Source: Bacillota bacterium
Lineage (GTDB): Bacteria > Bacillota > Bacilli > Thermoactinomycetales > DSM-44946
Length of the DNA stretch: 5,383 bases
NCBI GenBank assembly: GCA_021793745.1
Contig: JAJYSD010000122.1
Span: 1 to 5,383 of the forward strand
Direction of reading: 5' to 3'
Made by a program: the position numbers and the translations under genes. How positions within the stretch are numbered: the stretch's first letter is position 1; each line of letters opens with the position of its first letter. Positions 5,050-5,383 of the stretch are shown piece by piece. The notes beneath the pieces are model-generated. The model was given only the letters and a program-made list of their open reading frames with translations. It made no database searches and was not told the origin of the DNA.

Positions 5050-5383
5050 ATGAGACGAAGAATTCGTCTTCAAACCCGTCTGATCCTCTGGGTGACCGCC
5101 CTGTTGATATCGGTGGTGGGCATGATGAGTTTTTTGTTTTACGGGATTCTGGTGGACGCCGTGGAGGAACAAATCGGCAAACGGGCGCTCAGCTTGTCGA
5201 AAACCGTGGCCGCGGATCCCGAGCTGAGGGAGGCCTTTTCTCGTGAGGAGCCTTGGAAGACCATTCAGCCCATCGCTGAACGGGCGCGCATCAATTCCGG
5301 GGCGGAGTTCGTCGTGGTGGGGAACGAGCACGGGGTGCGGTACTCTCACCCGATCCCGGAACGAATCGGAGGGGCATTGAAGG
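5050..5383 (+). CDS. N-terminus of a CitA/DcuS/MalK-type sensor histidine kinase (partial)
   Basis: The frame is open from ATG at 5050 to the window end, giving 111 residues. A basic start (MRRRIRLQTR) leads into a hydrophobic membrane helix at about 11-34. It is followed by the helix IGKRALSLSKTVA.DPELREAF (42-63), W..IQPIAERAR (69-80), and GAEFVVVGNEHGVRYSHPIPERIGG (84-108), the first part of an extracytoplasmic PAS/Cache-like sensor domain. Arg97 and His100 in RYSHP have the same spacing as the carboxylate-binding Arg/His of CitA and DcuS, so the ligand is probably a di- or tricarboxylate such as malate, fumarate or citrate; which one cannot be told. The kinase core lies beyond the window, as would a partner response regulator and transporter. 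GGGGAGGG (5036-5043) supports the start. The terminator at 4943-4970 makes this a new transcription unit; its promoter is not obvious (TTGAGG at 4986-4991 is a weak -35). Confidence 0.9.
   Translation, partial: MRRRIRLQTRLILWVTALLISVVGMMSFLFYGILVDAVEEQIGKRALSLSKTVAADPELREAFSREEPWKTIQPIAERARINSGAEFVVVGNEHGVRYSHPIPERIGGALK

Overview
The window looks like chromosome from a GC-rich, probably moderately thermophilic member of the Bacillales. A Thermoactinomycetaceae-like genome is my best guess, judged from protein resemblance and not from a search. The grounds are strong AGGAGG-type ribosome binding sites with GTG and TTG starts, U-tailed intrinsic terminators, and small proteins (YuzD, YuzB) known mainly from Bacillus relatives. 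The manganese catalase resembles the Thermus type.

Layout. Positions 1-102 hold the last codons of an oligopeptide/dipeptide ABC transporter ATPase (+). It converges on a manganese catalase (-, 166-1056); two terminators, one per strand, are interlocked in the 63 bases between them. A leader of about 110 bases precedes the catalase. Next comes a minimal NifU-like scaffold protein (-, 1309-1530) with two terminators in a row after it. A 238-base divergent spacer leads into a + strand cluster: mccA (cystathionine beta-synthase type), mccB (cystathionine gamma-lyase type) and yuzD, closed by a structured 3' region and a strong terminator at 4412-4442. yuzB follows with a promoter candidate of its own, then a strong hairpin and another terminator. 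The window ends inside the sensor domain of a CitA/DcuS-type histidine kinase.

How the genes fit together. MccA and MccB together run reverse transsulfuration, turning homocysteine and an activated serine into cysteine. The NifU-like protein uses a CxxC pair to carry Fe-S clusters. YuzD and YuzB are small cysteine-rich, thioredoxin-like proteins of unknown role, and the catalase removes peroxide without haem. From memory, yutI (nifU-like), yuzD and yuzB lie close together in Bacillus subtilis, with yutJ among them. Here mccAB sits inside that block and yutJ is absent, so cysteine supply, Fe-S handling and thiol proteins are side by side.

No CRISPR array, insertion sequence, tRNA, rRNA or clear horizontal-transfer mark is visible. 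Most of the window is ordinary core genome. The less explained parts are the structured RNA-like segments after yuzD and yuzB and the catalase leader.
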